Positions 36,158-45,071 of a stretch of 64,000 bases of DNA are shown in pieces (position 1 is the stretch's first letter; each line of letters begins with the position of its first letter). Both the position numbers and the translations under genes were made by a program. The stretch comes from Acidimicrobiia bacterium (GTDB lineage: Bacteria; Actinomycetota; Acidimicrobiia; IMCC26256; JAOSJM01): contig JAOSJM010000001.1 of the NCBI GenBank assembly GCA_027494165.1, positions 1,558,001-1,622,000 on the forward strand. The letters are read 5' to 3'. The notes under the pieces were generated by a model, which saw nothing but the letters and a program-made list of their open reading frames with translations, was not told the DNA's origin and made no database searches.

Positions 36158-37081
36158 TCAGGCCAGGGCGACCGCCGTCACCGGGGGGAGGTCGGAGCGG
36201 ACACGTTCGAAGGTGCGGGCGCCGTCGCGGCTCACGAGCAGCTCGCCCGCGCCGGTGCCCGCGACCACGAGGTCGCCCGAGGCGGCCAGGCCCTGGCGCT
36301 CGACGTTGCCGGCGAAGCCCTCGGCCACGATCTCGAAGCGCGGCGTGGCGCCGTCCCCGCCCGGGGCCGGCTCGGCGGCGAACAGGGCGGCCTCGGGACC
36401 GCCCTCCTCCCACATCGGCGGCGGCCCCGACGCCGCCGACACGACGACCCGGGACCCGCCCGCCAGGGCCAGGCCCTGGGTGTAGCCGCGGTCGAGCCCC
36501 TCGCTCGCCCAGGTCCAGGAGCGCCCCTCGTCGGCGCTGGCGTAGCAGCCCATCCCGGTGGTGGCCCAGAGGCGCGGGCCGTCGGCCACGACGTGGTGGA
36601 CGTCCTCGTAGAGCCCCTCGTTGCGGGCCTCCCAGGTGGCCCCGCCGTCGTGGGACATCGCCACCCCGCCGACCTCGACGCCCACGACCAGCCGCGGGCC
36701 GTCGACCACGATCGTCGGCAGGTCGGCCGGCCCCCACGGCGAGTGCCAGGAGTCGTGGCCCTCGACCGCGTCGAGGCCCGACAGCTCCACAGGCGGCCCG
36801 TCGCCGAGACGCCACAGCGCGGCCGGCTCCAACCCGGCGTAGACGACCCCGCCGGGCCCGGCGGCGACCACCCAGACCTCGGCGCCCTCGAGCCCGAGGA
36901 GCTCCCAGCCGTCGGGGCCCCTCCGGTGCACGCCGCCCTGCCCGAGCGCCACGTGGACCCGCCCGTCGGCGGCCGCCACCGACGACACCGACCGTCCCGC
37001 CAGGTCGTGGGCCAGCGTGGCCCCGTCCCCGTCGAGGCTCACGAGCCCGTCCCCGGTGGCCAGCAGGATCGTCGCGCTCAT
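36158..37081 (-). CDS. Asp-box (BNR/sialidase-like) beta-propeller protein
   Basis: 307 residues of repeated beta-strand units. Three Asp boxes are visible: SHDGGATWEA, SADEGRSWTW and SRDGARTFER, spaced by about 40-110 residues, as in BNR or VPS10-like propellers. No signal peptide is seen, so it is probably cytoplasmic. ATG at 37081 overlaps the stop of FAD oxidoreductase F (ATGA), making it the last, coupled gene of operon H-G-F. Catalytic sialidase residues are not evident; a scaffold or sensor role for the flavoenzymes is a guess from position. Confidence 0.8.
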   Translation of the reverse strand: MSATILLATGDGLVSLDGDGATLAHDLAGRSVSSVAAADGRVHVALGQGGVHRRGPDGWELLGLEGAEVWVVAAGPGGVVYAGLEPAALWRLGDGPPVELSGLDAVEGHDSWHSPWGPADLPTIVVDGPRLVVGVEVGGVAMSHDGGATWEARNEGLYEDVHHVVADGPRLWATTGMGCYASADEGRSWTWASEGLDRGYTQGLALAGGSRVVVSAASGPPPMWEEGGPEAALFAAEPAPGGDGATPRFEIVAEGFAGNVERQGLAASGDLVVAGTGAGELLVSRDGARTFERVRSDLPPVTAVALA

Positions 37082-38532
37082 ACCAGAGCGTCCCGCACGA
37101 GGGCCGCCACGCGCATCCCCGACCCGGCGGCCTGGTGGGTCCCCATCCCTCGTAGCCGGCGTCGGTGCCGCACAGGTACAGGCCCGCCACCGGGGTCACC
37201 GGCGACGGCTTGGCGGTGCCGCACTGGCCCGCCACCTGGCCGACCCCGACGCACTCGCCGCCCTGGCCCGGCACCACCGAGTCCCGGGTGTGGCGGGACA
37301 CCTCCCGGGGCCCCTCGGCCTCGCGCCGCTCGATCGCCCCGGTGAACCCGGGGAACACCTTCTCGAGGGTGGCCTCGATCCTCTCGTAGATGGCCTCGAT
37401 CTCGGCCGCCTCGGGATCGGGCGAGCAGATCGACCCGGTCACCAGGAGCTGCTTCCCTCCGGCGCCATGGTGGGGTCGAAGAGCGACGGCACCGTGACGA
37501 ACACGATGACCTCGTCGCCCCACTCCCCGGCCTTCAGCTGCTCGTAGCGCTGCGTCGTGTACCAGAGGTCGTCGCCGTAGATCATCACCATGGGCTCGGT
37601 GACCACCGGGCGGGAGAGGAAGTACCGGATGCTGGCCCAGCCCCAGCCCGGCTCCAGGTTCGCCACCCGCTCGACGTAGTCGGCCGGGAAGTGCTCCGGG
37701 CCGGCCAGCTTCAGCACCGTGGGCTGGATGCCGGCGTCGCTCACCACCACCGGGGCCTCGAAGACCCCCGCGTCGGTGCGGACGCCGGTCACCCGTCCGC
37801 CGGCGATCTCGATCGCCTCCACCGCGACGCCGGTGCGGATCTCTCCCCCTTCTCGCGGACGGCCTCCGCGAGGTCGTCGAGCATCCGGCCGAAGCCCCCT
37901 CGTAGTAACCCCCCACCTCCCTGGAGGGCGAGCTGCTGCATGATCTTGATCTGCTCGGAGGCCGACACCCGGTCGATCGGCTCGGCCAGCGAGGCGTTGG
38001 CGTGCATCCCCAGGTACTGGTACAGGGCCTCGGGGACGTCGCCCACCTTGGCCAGGTACTCCTCCATCGTGACACCGTCGAGGCCGTCGAGCTGCTCGGG
38101 GGCGAGCAGCACCATCCCGGCCATGATCTCGACGGCCCGGGCCCGCTGGGCCTCGTCGAGCCCCCAGAGGTCGAACATCTCCGAGCCGTCGGAGCCCTCG
38201 TCGGTGACCTCGTTCACCAGCGCCCGGTACTCGGTCTCACCCGCCGGCCGGTAGCAGATCCGGGCCCGGGTCAGCATGACCTGGCGGAGCCGGTCGGGGA
38301 TGCCGAGCTCATCGAAGAGCTCGGCGAAGGCCGGGCCTCGCATCGGGACCTGGAGCTTGGGGCCCAGCTCGTAGCGGAAGCCGTCGCGCTCGACGGTCAC
38401 CGCCTTGCCTCCGGTCCGGTCGTTGCGCTCGAGCAGCAGGACCCGGACGCCCCAGTGGGCGAGCCGGGCCGCGCAGGCCAGCCCTCCCGGGCCACCGCCC
38501 ACCACGATGACGTCGTGGTCGACCCCGCTCAT
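37078..38532 (-). CDS. FAD-dependent oxidoreductase F (CrtI-like subtype; three frameshifts)
   Basis: About 485 residues. VVGGGPGGLACAARLAHWG is the dinucleotide motif and RTGGKAVTVERDGFRYELGP is typical of phytoene-desaturase-like proteins; GLYLCGTDAGYEG marks the C-terminal FAD site. It pairs with I in subtype. The frame breaks at C runs 37845-37849, 37456-37458 and 37147-37149, one base missing in each. The stretch 37893-37907 is also odd, reading LLRGG where I has YHAGG. ATG at 38532 overlaps the stop of G (ATGA). Third flavoenzyme of operon H-G-F. Confidence 0.83.
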
Positions 38533-40097
38533 GGCCCACCTCCGTCGCCGGCGGCCCCGCCGGCCACCTCGAGGCCGAGGTGCTCCCCCACCACCCGGGC
38601 TCCCAGGTAGCCGGGCCCGCCGAGCACCATGCCGCCCGGGTACACCGACGCCCCCGCCACGAACAGGCCCGGGACCGGGGTCTCCACCCGGGAGCACCGG
38701 TCGTTGGGGCGCAGGTAGCCCATCTGGAGCGGTGTGTAGGCCCCGTGCTTGATGGAGCCCCGGGTCATGGTGGACAGGCGGGCCTCGATGTGGGTGGGCG
38801 GGTAGTCGCGCCGCAGCACCACCCGCCCGAGGTCCGCGTGGCGCGCCAGGAGGTCGAGGGCCGCGTCGCCGAACGCCTTCGCGCCGCGCTCCCAGTCGTC
38901 GTCGTAGCGCACGACGGCCTCGGCCCGCACCAGGTGGTGGCCGGGCGGGGCCATGGTGGCGTCGAAGCGGCTCGGGACGGTCACGTGCAGCCACTCGTCG
39001 CCGCCGGCGCGGCCGGCGTCGACCCGGGCGAGGTGGTCGAGCAGCTCCTCGTCGGTGTCGAGCCCGCAGAAGGCGATCATCGCCTCCCCCACCCGGGGGT
39101 CGGCGGCCCGGAAGGTCACGTCCCCCTTCACGCCGAGGTGCAGGCCGAAGAGGGTGCGCTCCTCCCACTCCCAGCCCCGGGCCGCTTCGGCCAGGTCGCC
39201 CGGCAGGTCGGCCTCGCCGACCAGCTCGAGGAAGGTCTGGTGCGGGTTGAGCGTCGACACCACCGCCCCGGCGTCGAACCGGCGGCCGTCGGCCGTCTCG
39301 ACCGCGACGGCCCGCCCGGCCTCGACCACCACGCGCGTGGCCGGGCATGCGTCGAGCACCGTCCCGCCGGCCGCCACGAAGGACCGGTAGACGGCCGACG
39401 ACATCCGGTGGGAGCCGCCCTTCACGAACCCCGCGGCGAGCATCCGGCCGAGGTACAGAGGGAAGAGGTAGCCCAGGGGGTCGTCGAGGTGCATGCCCCA
39501 CATGGCCGGGAACGACAGCAGGGCCATGCGGACCCTGGGGTCGGTGAAGCCGTACTCGTCGACCAGCTCGACGAAGCTCAGCTCCGAGATCTCCCCCAGC
39601 CGGCGCCCGACCTCGGTCTCCTGGAACGCGACCATCTGGTCGACGGCGGGCTCGGGGAGCTCGTAGGTCATCGGGACCAGGTACCGGTCGAGCATGGGTC
39701 CGAAGTCCGCCCACATGGCCCGCCACGCGTCGGCGTCGGCCGGGCTGAGCGCCTCGATCGAGGCGGCGCTCTCGGCCGGGTCGCGGGTGAGCACGAGCGA
39801 GTCGCCGTCACCCAGCAGGAACGCGGCGACGACCGGCGGGTGGAGGTACCGGAGGCCGAAGCGGGGCAGGTCGAGGTCCCGGTGGGCCGGCATGACCTCG
39901 CCCATCATGTGGTAGATCGCGTGGAGGTTGAGCCGGAAGCCGTTGTACTCGTCGGTGGCCAGGCCTCCCCCGGTCTCGTGGCGGCGCTCCAGCAGCAGGG
40001 TCCGGGCCCCGGCCCGGGCCAGGTAGGCGGCGCAGATCAGGCCGTTGGGGCCGCCGCCGATCACGACCGCGTCGTAGGTCCCGCCCGCTCCGCTCAC
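38529..40097 (-). CDS. FAD-dependent oxidoreductase G (D/J-related subtype)
   Basis: 522 residues, intact: VIGGGPNGLICAAYLARAG, HETGGGLATDEYNGFRLNLHAIYHMMGE in two parts, FVKGGSHRMSSAVYRSF and the C-terminal CGA-less motif VAGASVYPGGMVLGGPGY. SIKHGAYTPLQMGYLRPND is shared with D and J, so it belongs to that branch though shorter. GTG at 40097 overlaps the stop of H (GTGA), and its own stop overlaps the start of F. The three proteins are therefore made from coupled reading frames, favouring a complex or fixed ratio. Confidence 0.9.
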   Translation of the reverse strand: MSGAGGTYDAVVIGGGPNGLICAAYLARAGARTLLLERRHETGGGLATDEYNGFRLNLHAIYHMMGEVMPAHRDLDLPRFGLRYLHPPVVAAFLLGDGDSLVLTRDPAESAASIEALSPADADAWRAMWADFGPMLDRYLVPMTYELPEPAVDQMVAFQETEVGRRLGEISELSFVELVDEYGFTDPRVRMALLSFPAMWGMHLDDPLGYLFPLYLGRMLAAGFVKGGSHRMSSAVYRSFVAAGGTVLDACPATRVVVEAGRAVAVETADGRRFDAGAVVSTLNPHQTFLELVGEADLPGDLAEAARGWEWEERTLFGLHLGVKGDVTFRAADPRVGEAMIAFCGLDTDEELLDHLARVDAGRAGGDEWLHVTVPSRFDATMAPPGHHLVRAEAVVRYDDDWERGAKAFGDAALDLLARHADLGRVVLRRDYPPTHIEARLSTMTRGSIKHGAYTPLQMGYLRPNDRCSRVETPVPGLFVAGASVYPGGMVLGGPGYLGARVVGEHLGLEVAGGAAGDGGGP

Positions 40098-41833
40098 GAC
40101 GCCACCCCCGCCGGCTCGGCCCGCCAGCGCTCTCCCACGCCGAGATCGAGGGGGATCCGGCCGAGGTTCGTGATGTACCAGTCGAAGGGCTCCGAGCACC
40201 ACCAGTCCACGTCGCGACAGCCCAGGTCGCGGGCGACCTCGTCGGCGGCGAGGTAGCCGCACGCCAGGTGGGTGGCGCCGTAGGGGTGGATCGAGTTCGA
40301 GAGGTACAGGCCGGGGACGAAGGTCCGGGACACGCCCTCCCGGATCACGCCGGGCAGCGGCCGGTTCTCGCCCATCTGCTCGGGGATCGGGCTCCCGCCG
40401 CACATGTTGGCCCGCACCGCCGTCGGGTTGTTGGCCTCCATGTCGGCCGGGGTGAGGACGTGGCGCTCGATCACCAGGTCGGAGAACCCGGGCGCGTACC
40501 GCTCGGTCTGCTCGGTGACCGCGTCGGCGAGTGGCTCGGCCACCTCGGGCCACGAGTCCCAGCCGTCGAGGCGCCGGCCCCGCCACCGGCGGGGGCAGGG
40601 CGGGACGCCGGTCCACAGGAAGGCGGTGTGGCACCCGGGCGGCGCCTGGGTCGGGTCGGCCCGGGTGGGCAGGAACCAGCCCACCCCGGGCTCGTCGGGG
40701 ATCACGCCCGTGGCCAGGGCCGAGAAGGCAGCCCGCATCCGGTCGAGGGTCTCGCCGCCGAGGTAGCCGACCCAGCACCGCTGGATGCCGGGGTCGTGGG
40801 CCGCCGAGGCGAACTCCACGTCGCCCGAGAGGGCGTAGTACACGCCGAGGAGCTGGGGCTCGTCGTAGCTGAAGCGGCTCGCCCGCGCGGCCCAGTCGGG
40901 CCCGATGACCTCCTCGCCCAGCAGGCCGAGGAAGGTCGGGGTGAAGGTCAGGTTCGAGACCACCACCCGGGCCCGCACCTCCTCGCCGGGGAACAGGGCG
41001 TCGGGTGACAGGCGGACGCCGACGGCCCGGCCGCCCTCGACGACGATCCGCTCGACCGGGCAGGTGGTCCACACGTCGCCCCCGGCGGCCACGAACGCCT
41101 TCACCAGGGCGTGGGTGAGGGCGTGCGAGCCGCCCCGGGCGGTGTGGATGGGCGTGAGCCCCAGGCCCGCCTGGCCCAGGACGTTCGGTCCGGTCCCCCG
41201 GTGGGTGGGCCACTGCCCCGTGTACTCCCCCAGGCCGGCCACGATGGTCCGGGCCTCCTCCGACTCGTAGAGGAGGTCGAGCACCTCGAGGCCGGTCATC
41301 CGGTGGAGGTCCTCGGCGGTGATCGGGAGGTCGAGCTTGGCCAGCAGCCGGGCGTGCTGCTCCATGACCCGCCGCCGCACCGCCGGGGTGGGGGGGCCGT
41401 ACTGGGAGGCCCGGCCGACGGCGAGCGACTCGCCGGCCTCCTCGACCGCGTGGGTCGAGATGATCTCCCGCACCCGGGCGTCGCGAGGCGAGATCCGCTC
41501 CAGGCTGGCCTGGGTCTGCGCGCCGTCGAGGGCCTGGAGGACGTTGCGACCGTCGAGGAAGGGCTTGGCGAACAGCACGCTCGTGCCCCGCAGGTCGAGG
41601 CCGTGGCCCTCGAGGTCGAGGTCGGCCATGGCGGGGCTGATCGACGGGACGAGCCAGCAGGCGTGGGTGTTGTGGAGGAACCCGGGGAGCCCCAGCTCCA
41701 CGGTGTCGCAGTTCGCGCCGCACTGGCCCCGGGCCTCGAACACCGCGACCGAGAGGCCCGCCCGGGCCAGGTAGGCGGCCGTCGTGAGCCCGTTGATGCC
41801 TCCCCCGACGACGATCACGTCGTAGTCGCGCAT
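40094..41833 (-). CDS. FAD-dependent oxidoreductase H (distinct subtype)
   Basis: 579 residues, intact. VVGGGINGLTTAAYLARAG starts the FAD domain; CGANCDTVELGLPGFLHN, THACWLVPS and RGGSHALTHALVKAF follow; near the C-terminus is YLSNSIHPYGATHLACGY, where the others have a double-Gly PGG motif. The last 40 residues (WWCSEPFDWYITNLG) are unlike the other ten. It is the lone member of its subtype here. ATG at 41833 has AGGAGGAGCC upstream and a perfect KstR-type palindrome 24 bp before it; it is the first gene of operon H-G-F. Confidence 0.9.
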   Translation of the reverse strand: MRDYDVIVVGGGINGLTTAAYLARAGLSVAVFEARGQCGANCDTVELGLPGFLHNTHACWLVPSISPAMADLDLEGHGLDLRGTSVLFAKPFLDGRNVLQALDGAQTQASLERISPRDARVREIISTHAVEEAGESLAVGRASQYGPPTPAVRRRVMEQHARLLAKLDLPITAEDLHRMTGLEVLDLLYESEEARTIVAGLGEYTGQWPTHRGTGPNVLGQAGLGLTPIHTARGGSHALTHALVKAFVAAGGDVWTTCPVERIVVEGGRAVGVRLSPDALFPGEEVRARVVVSNLTFTPTFLGLLGEEVIGPDWAARASRFSYDEPQLLGVYYALSGDVEFASAAHDPGIQRCWVGYLGGETLDRMRAAFSALATGVIPDEPGVGWFLPTRADPTQAPPGCHTAFLWTGVPPCPRRWRGRRLDGWDSWPEVAEPLADAVTEQTERYAPGFSDLVIERHVLTPADMEANNPTAVRANMCGGSPIPEQMGENRPLPGVIREGVSRTFVPGLYLSNSIHPYGATHLACGYLAADEVARDLGCRDVDWWCSEPFDWYITNLGRIPLDLGVGERWRAEPAGVAS

Positions 41834-41856
41834 GGCTCCTCCTGCTCCCCGCGTAC

Positions 41857-41870
41857 TAGAACCTGTTCTA
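41857..41870. promoter_or_regulatory. Perfect KstR-type operator of operon H-G-F
   Basis: TAGAACCTGTTCTA matches TAGAACNNGTTCTA at every defined position and is flanked by C and G to give CTAGAAC-CT-GTTCTAG. It lies 24 bp upstream of the ATG of H. A TAGTAC -10-like box on the minus strand would begin inside it. Confidence 0.82.
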
Positions 41871-41898
41871 GCACGCCGTCCCGCCGGCCGACAGGGGC

Positions 41899-43374
41899 TC
41901 AGGTCGGCTGGCGGGCGTCGAGCTCGGCCAGCACCGCCGCCGCCACCGTGAAGCCGGAGTCCACCGCCTGGTGGGTGCCGCAGCCGTAGCCGCCGGCGTC
42001 GGTGCCCGTGAGGTACAGGCCCGGGAGCGGCGTCGCCGCCTCGGGCTTGGAGCGGCCGCACTGGCCGATCACCTGCGCGAGCCCGATGCACTCCCCTCCC
42101 GCGCCGGGCACGGCCGCGTCCCGGGTGAGGTTGGACACGTGGTGGGCCGAGTAGGCCTCCCGGCGCTCGACGCGCGCGGGGAGGTCGGGGAAGACGTCGG
42201 CCAGGGCCGCCTCGGCCCGGGCGATCGCCTCCTCGTTGAACGCGACCGCCCGGGGGTCGGCGTCGCCGAGGATGCCCACGAGCGCCACCTGGTGACCCTC
42301 GGGCGCGAGCGAGGGGTCGTAGAGGTTCGGCACCGCCACGAAGACCAGGGGGACGTCGGGCCACTCGCCCCGGTGGGCCGCCTCGTAGCGCTCCGTGTCC
42401 CACCAGCTCTGGTCGGAGAAGACCATGGTCATGCCGGTGCGGAAGACCGGGGCGTCGAGGAAGTAGCGCACCCCGACCATCCCCCACCCGGGCTCGAGGC
42501 CCGCCACCCGCTGCGCGTACTCGGCCGGGAAGTGCTCCTCGCCCGCGAGCTTCAGCACCGTGGGCTGGATCCCCGCGTTCGACACGACGACCGGCGCCCG
42601 GAAGGTGCCGGCCGCGGTGTCGACGCCCGCGGCGCGGCCGTCCTCGACGAGGATGCGCTCCACCCTGGTCCGGGTGAGGAACGTGCCGCCGTGGCCGACC
42701 AGGTGGTCGGCACACGCCTCGGCCACCCGGCCGTACCCGCCCGCGTGGTAGCGACCGCCGCCGCCGAGGAAGAGCTGGCGCATGGTGCGGACGCCCTCGG
42801 ACGCCGGGATCCGGTCGACGGGGGCCACGAACACCAGGTTGAGCATCGAGGCGAGGTAGGCGATGACCGGGTCGGCGAGCCCGTAGCCCCGCAGCCAGGC
42901 GAGCATCCCGGTGTCGTCGAGCGCGTCGACGTCGTCGTCTCCGAGCGTGAGCACCGCCGCGGTCATCTCGACCATGGCCTCGACGTCCTCCGGCCCGACC
43001 CCGAAGGTCGCCTCGAGGTTCTCGACCGCGAGGGGATCGTCGGCCTGCTTCGAGGGCCCGACGTAGCCCCGCCAGGTGCCGTCGGCGGCGAGGTAGCGCA
43101 GGTCGACGGCGTCGCCCTCGGGCACGATCAGCGGGGCCTCGCCCTCGATGCCGAGCGTGGCGACGAGCTCGTGGAAGCGCGAGTCGTCGGCCGGCAGGCT
43201 GAGGACCGGCCACATCTCGTAGCCGTAGCCCCGCCGCCGGATCGTCATGGCCTTGCCGCCGGCCCGGTCGTTCTTGTCGATCAGCAGCACCCGCCGGCCC
43301 TCCCTGGCCAGCAGGGCGGCGGTGGTGACCCCGCCGTAGCCCGCCCCGACGACGATCACGTCGAAGTCGCTCAT
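41899..43374 (-). CDS. FAD-dependent oxidoreductase I (CrtI-like subtype)
   Basis: 491 residues, intact: VVGAGYGGVTTAALLAREG, DRAGGKAMTIRRRGYGYEMWP, FLGGGGRYHAGGYGRVAEA and the C-terminal YLTGTDAGGYGCGTHQAVDSG in parts. It aligns with F along its length, including VVVSNAGIQPTVLKLAG, which differs from F by one residue. ATG at 43374 lies 14 bp after J. It is the third flavoenzyme of operon K-J-I. FAD-dependent desaturation of an isoprenoid or polycyclic lipid is the family expectation; the substrate is unknown. Confidence 0.9.
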   Translation of the reverse strand: MSDFDVIVVGAGYGGVTTAALLAREGRRVLLIDKNDRAGGKAMTIRRRGYGYEMWPVLSLPADDSRFHELVATLGIEGEAPLIVPEGDAVDLRYLAADGTWRGYVGPSKQADDPLAVENLEATFGVGPEDVEAMVEMTAAVLTLGDDDVDALDDTGMLAWLRGYGLADPVIAYLASMLNLVFVAPVDRIPASEGVRTMRQLFLGGGGRYHAGGYGRVAEACADHLVGHGGTFLTRTRVERILVEDGRAAGVDTAAGTFRAPVVVSNAGIQPTVLKLAGEEHFPAEYAQRVAGLEPGWGMVGVRYFLDAPVFRTGMTMVFSDQSWWDTERYEAAHRGEWPDVPLVFVAVPNLYDPSLAPEGHQVALVGILGDADPRAVAFNEEAIARAEAALADVFPDLPARVERREAYSAHHVSNLTRDAAVPGAGGECIGLAQVIGQCGRSKPEAATPLPGLYLTGTDAGGYGCGTHQAVDSGFTVAAAVLAELDARQPT

Positions 43375-43388
43375 CGCCACGCTCCTGG

Positions 43389-45071
43389 TCACTTCCCGTC
43401 GGGGAAGTAGGTCGACAGGTACCGCTGGACCCGGCCGGGCAGGTCGAAGGGGAACTTGGTGCGCGTGTCCTCGCAGACCGCGTGGGCGGCGATGTAGCCC
43501 GGCCCGCCGATGACCATCCCACCCGGGAACATCGACGCCCCGCAGAGGAAGAGGCCCGGGACGGGCGTGCGGCTCGCCGAGCAGTCGGCGTTCGGGCGGT
43601 TGTTGCCCATCTGCAGCGGGTTGTAGTCGCCGTGCTTGATCGAGCCCCGGACCATGTTCGGCATCCGCTGCTCGATCGTGCGGGGGGTCTCCACGACCAC
43701 GTCGACGACGCTGTCGGCGAAGCCCTGGAAGTGGGCGTCGACCAGGGCCGTGACCCGGGCCACGACGTCGTCGCGGCGCTCCTCCCACGGGAAGTCGTAG
43801 GGGGCGGGCATCTGGAAGAACGAGACGTGCTCGCCCTCCTTCTGGCTCAGCGTCTTGTCGAAGGCCGTCTCGCAGGTGAAGTGGCCGGCGACCTTGGGCA
43901 GCTCGCCCCGCTCGACGGCCTCGAGGAACGCGACGACGTCGTCGGTGCCGTCGAAGCCGAGGATGGTGGCGAAGGGGTCGGGCATCCCGATCATCCCGTT
44001 GGCCGGGTCGGGGCGCCACTCCGGCTTGCCCCGCGTGCTGAAGAACACGCTGAGCAGCGACCACTTGTCCCAGTTCCAGCCCTCGGCCGAGGCCCGCAGG
44101 TCGGCGGGGACCGCCTCGGCCGGCAGGAGGCGGAGGAACGTGCTCCGGGGGTCCAGGCTCGACAGCACCGCCTTGCGGGCGATGATCCGCCGCCCGTCCT
44201 CGACCAGGACGCCCGCGGCGCGCCCGCCGTCGGTGAGGATCTGCACCACCTCGGCGTTGTCGAGGATGAGGCCGCCCTGGCGCAGGATCACCCGGGCCAG
44301 GGCGCTGGCCAGTCGGTGCGATCCGCCGTAGACGAAGGCCTTCTGCATGCCCCGGTCGACCATGAGCGGCACCATGAAGCCCATGCCGCTCTCGGTCGGC
44401 GACAGGCCCCACTGGCACGACATGTAGAGCAGCGTCGCCTTGATCGAGTCGCGCAGCGCGTACTCGTCGAGGATCTCGAGCGCGCTCTGCTCCGAGAGGT
44501 GGAGCATGTCGCGCCCGACCGCCGTGCGGTCGAGGGCCTCCATGAGGTCGACGGGCGCGTCGGGCGGGAGGTAGGTGGCCGGGGCCAGGATGTCCTCGAC
44601 GATGCCGCGGAAGCGCGTGGCCAGGTTCCCGAACACGTCGGACTGGTCGAGGCCGAAGCGGGCGATCGAGTCCCGGGTGTCCTCGAAGGCCCGGCAGAGG
44701 TAGACGTGATCGCTCCCCACCACCGCGCCGGTCTGCCCGAACGGCTTGTGGAACCGCAGGCCGTGACCGGTGAGGTCGAAGTCCTCGAGGGGCGGCAGGT
44801 AGTCGACCATGTAGTGGTACGACGCGTGGGTGTTGGCGTAGTGGTGCGGGAACAGGATCTCCTCGGTGGCGAGCCCCCCGCCGATCTCGTAGCGCCGCTC
44901 GAGCAGGGTGACGTCGAGGCCCGCCGCGCCCAGGTAGGCCGCCGCGATGAGCCCGTTGGGGCCGGAGCCGATGACCACGACGTCGGTCTCGATCTCCTCG
45001 GGGAGCTCCGGGGGCAGCAGCAGCCCGTCCGAGGGGTCGGGCCGGTGCCGGCGGAACGACGGGTCGCTCAC
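43389..45071 (-). CDS. FAD-dependent oxidoreductase J (D-like subtype)
   Basis: 560 residues, intact. A 28-residue polar lead precedes VVIGSGPNGLIAAAYLGAAG; then YEIGGGLATEEILFPHHY, PATYLPPDAPVDLMEAL, PLMVDRGMQKAFVYGGSHR and CGASMFPGGMVIGGPGY. It parallels D closely and served here to locate the frameshift in D. GTG at 45071 overlaps the stop of K (GTGA). The K-J pair repeats C-D, in both cases with the larger C/K-type protein first. Confidence 0.9.
   Translation of the reverse strand: MSDPSFRRHRPDPSDGLLLPPELPEEIETDVVVIGSGPNGLIAAAYLGAAGLDVTLLERRYEIGGGLATEEILFPHHYANTHASYHYMVDYLPPLEDFDLTGHGLRFHKPFGQTGAVVGSDHVYLCRAFEDTRDSIARFGLDQSDVFGNLATRFRGIVEDILAPATYLPPDAPVDLMEALDRTAVGRDMLHLSEQSALEILDEYALRDSIKATLLYMSCQWGLSPTESGMGFMVPLMVDRGMQKAFVYGGSHRLASALARVILRQGGLILDNAEVVQILTDGGRAAGVLVEDGRRIIARKAVLSSLDPRSTFLRLLPAEAVPADLRASAEGWNWDKWSLLSVFFSTRGKPEWRPDPANGMIGMPDPFATILGFDGTDDVVAFLEAVERGELPKVAGHFTCETAFDKTLSQKEGEHVSFFQMPAPYDFPWEERRDDVVARVTALVDAHFQGFADSVVDVVVETPRTIEQRMPNMVRGSIKHGDYNPLQMGNNRPNADCSASRTPVPGLFLCGASMFPGGMVIGGPGYIAAHAVCEDTRTKFPFDLPGRVQRYLSTYFPDGK

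Noticed and set aside
37893..37907. Further paired frameshifts in oxidoreductase F
   Set aside because: The local sequence LLRGG could be two compensating errors for YYEGG, but the reading frame and length are unchanged, so it was only noted in the feature.
40094..43522. Apparent 1142-residue fusion of oxidoreductase H with an upstream protein
   Set aside because: The upstream part is a shadow of oxidoreductase I in another frame; H begins at ATG 41833 after a strong ribosome site and an operator.
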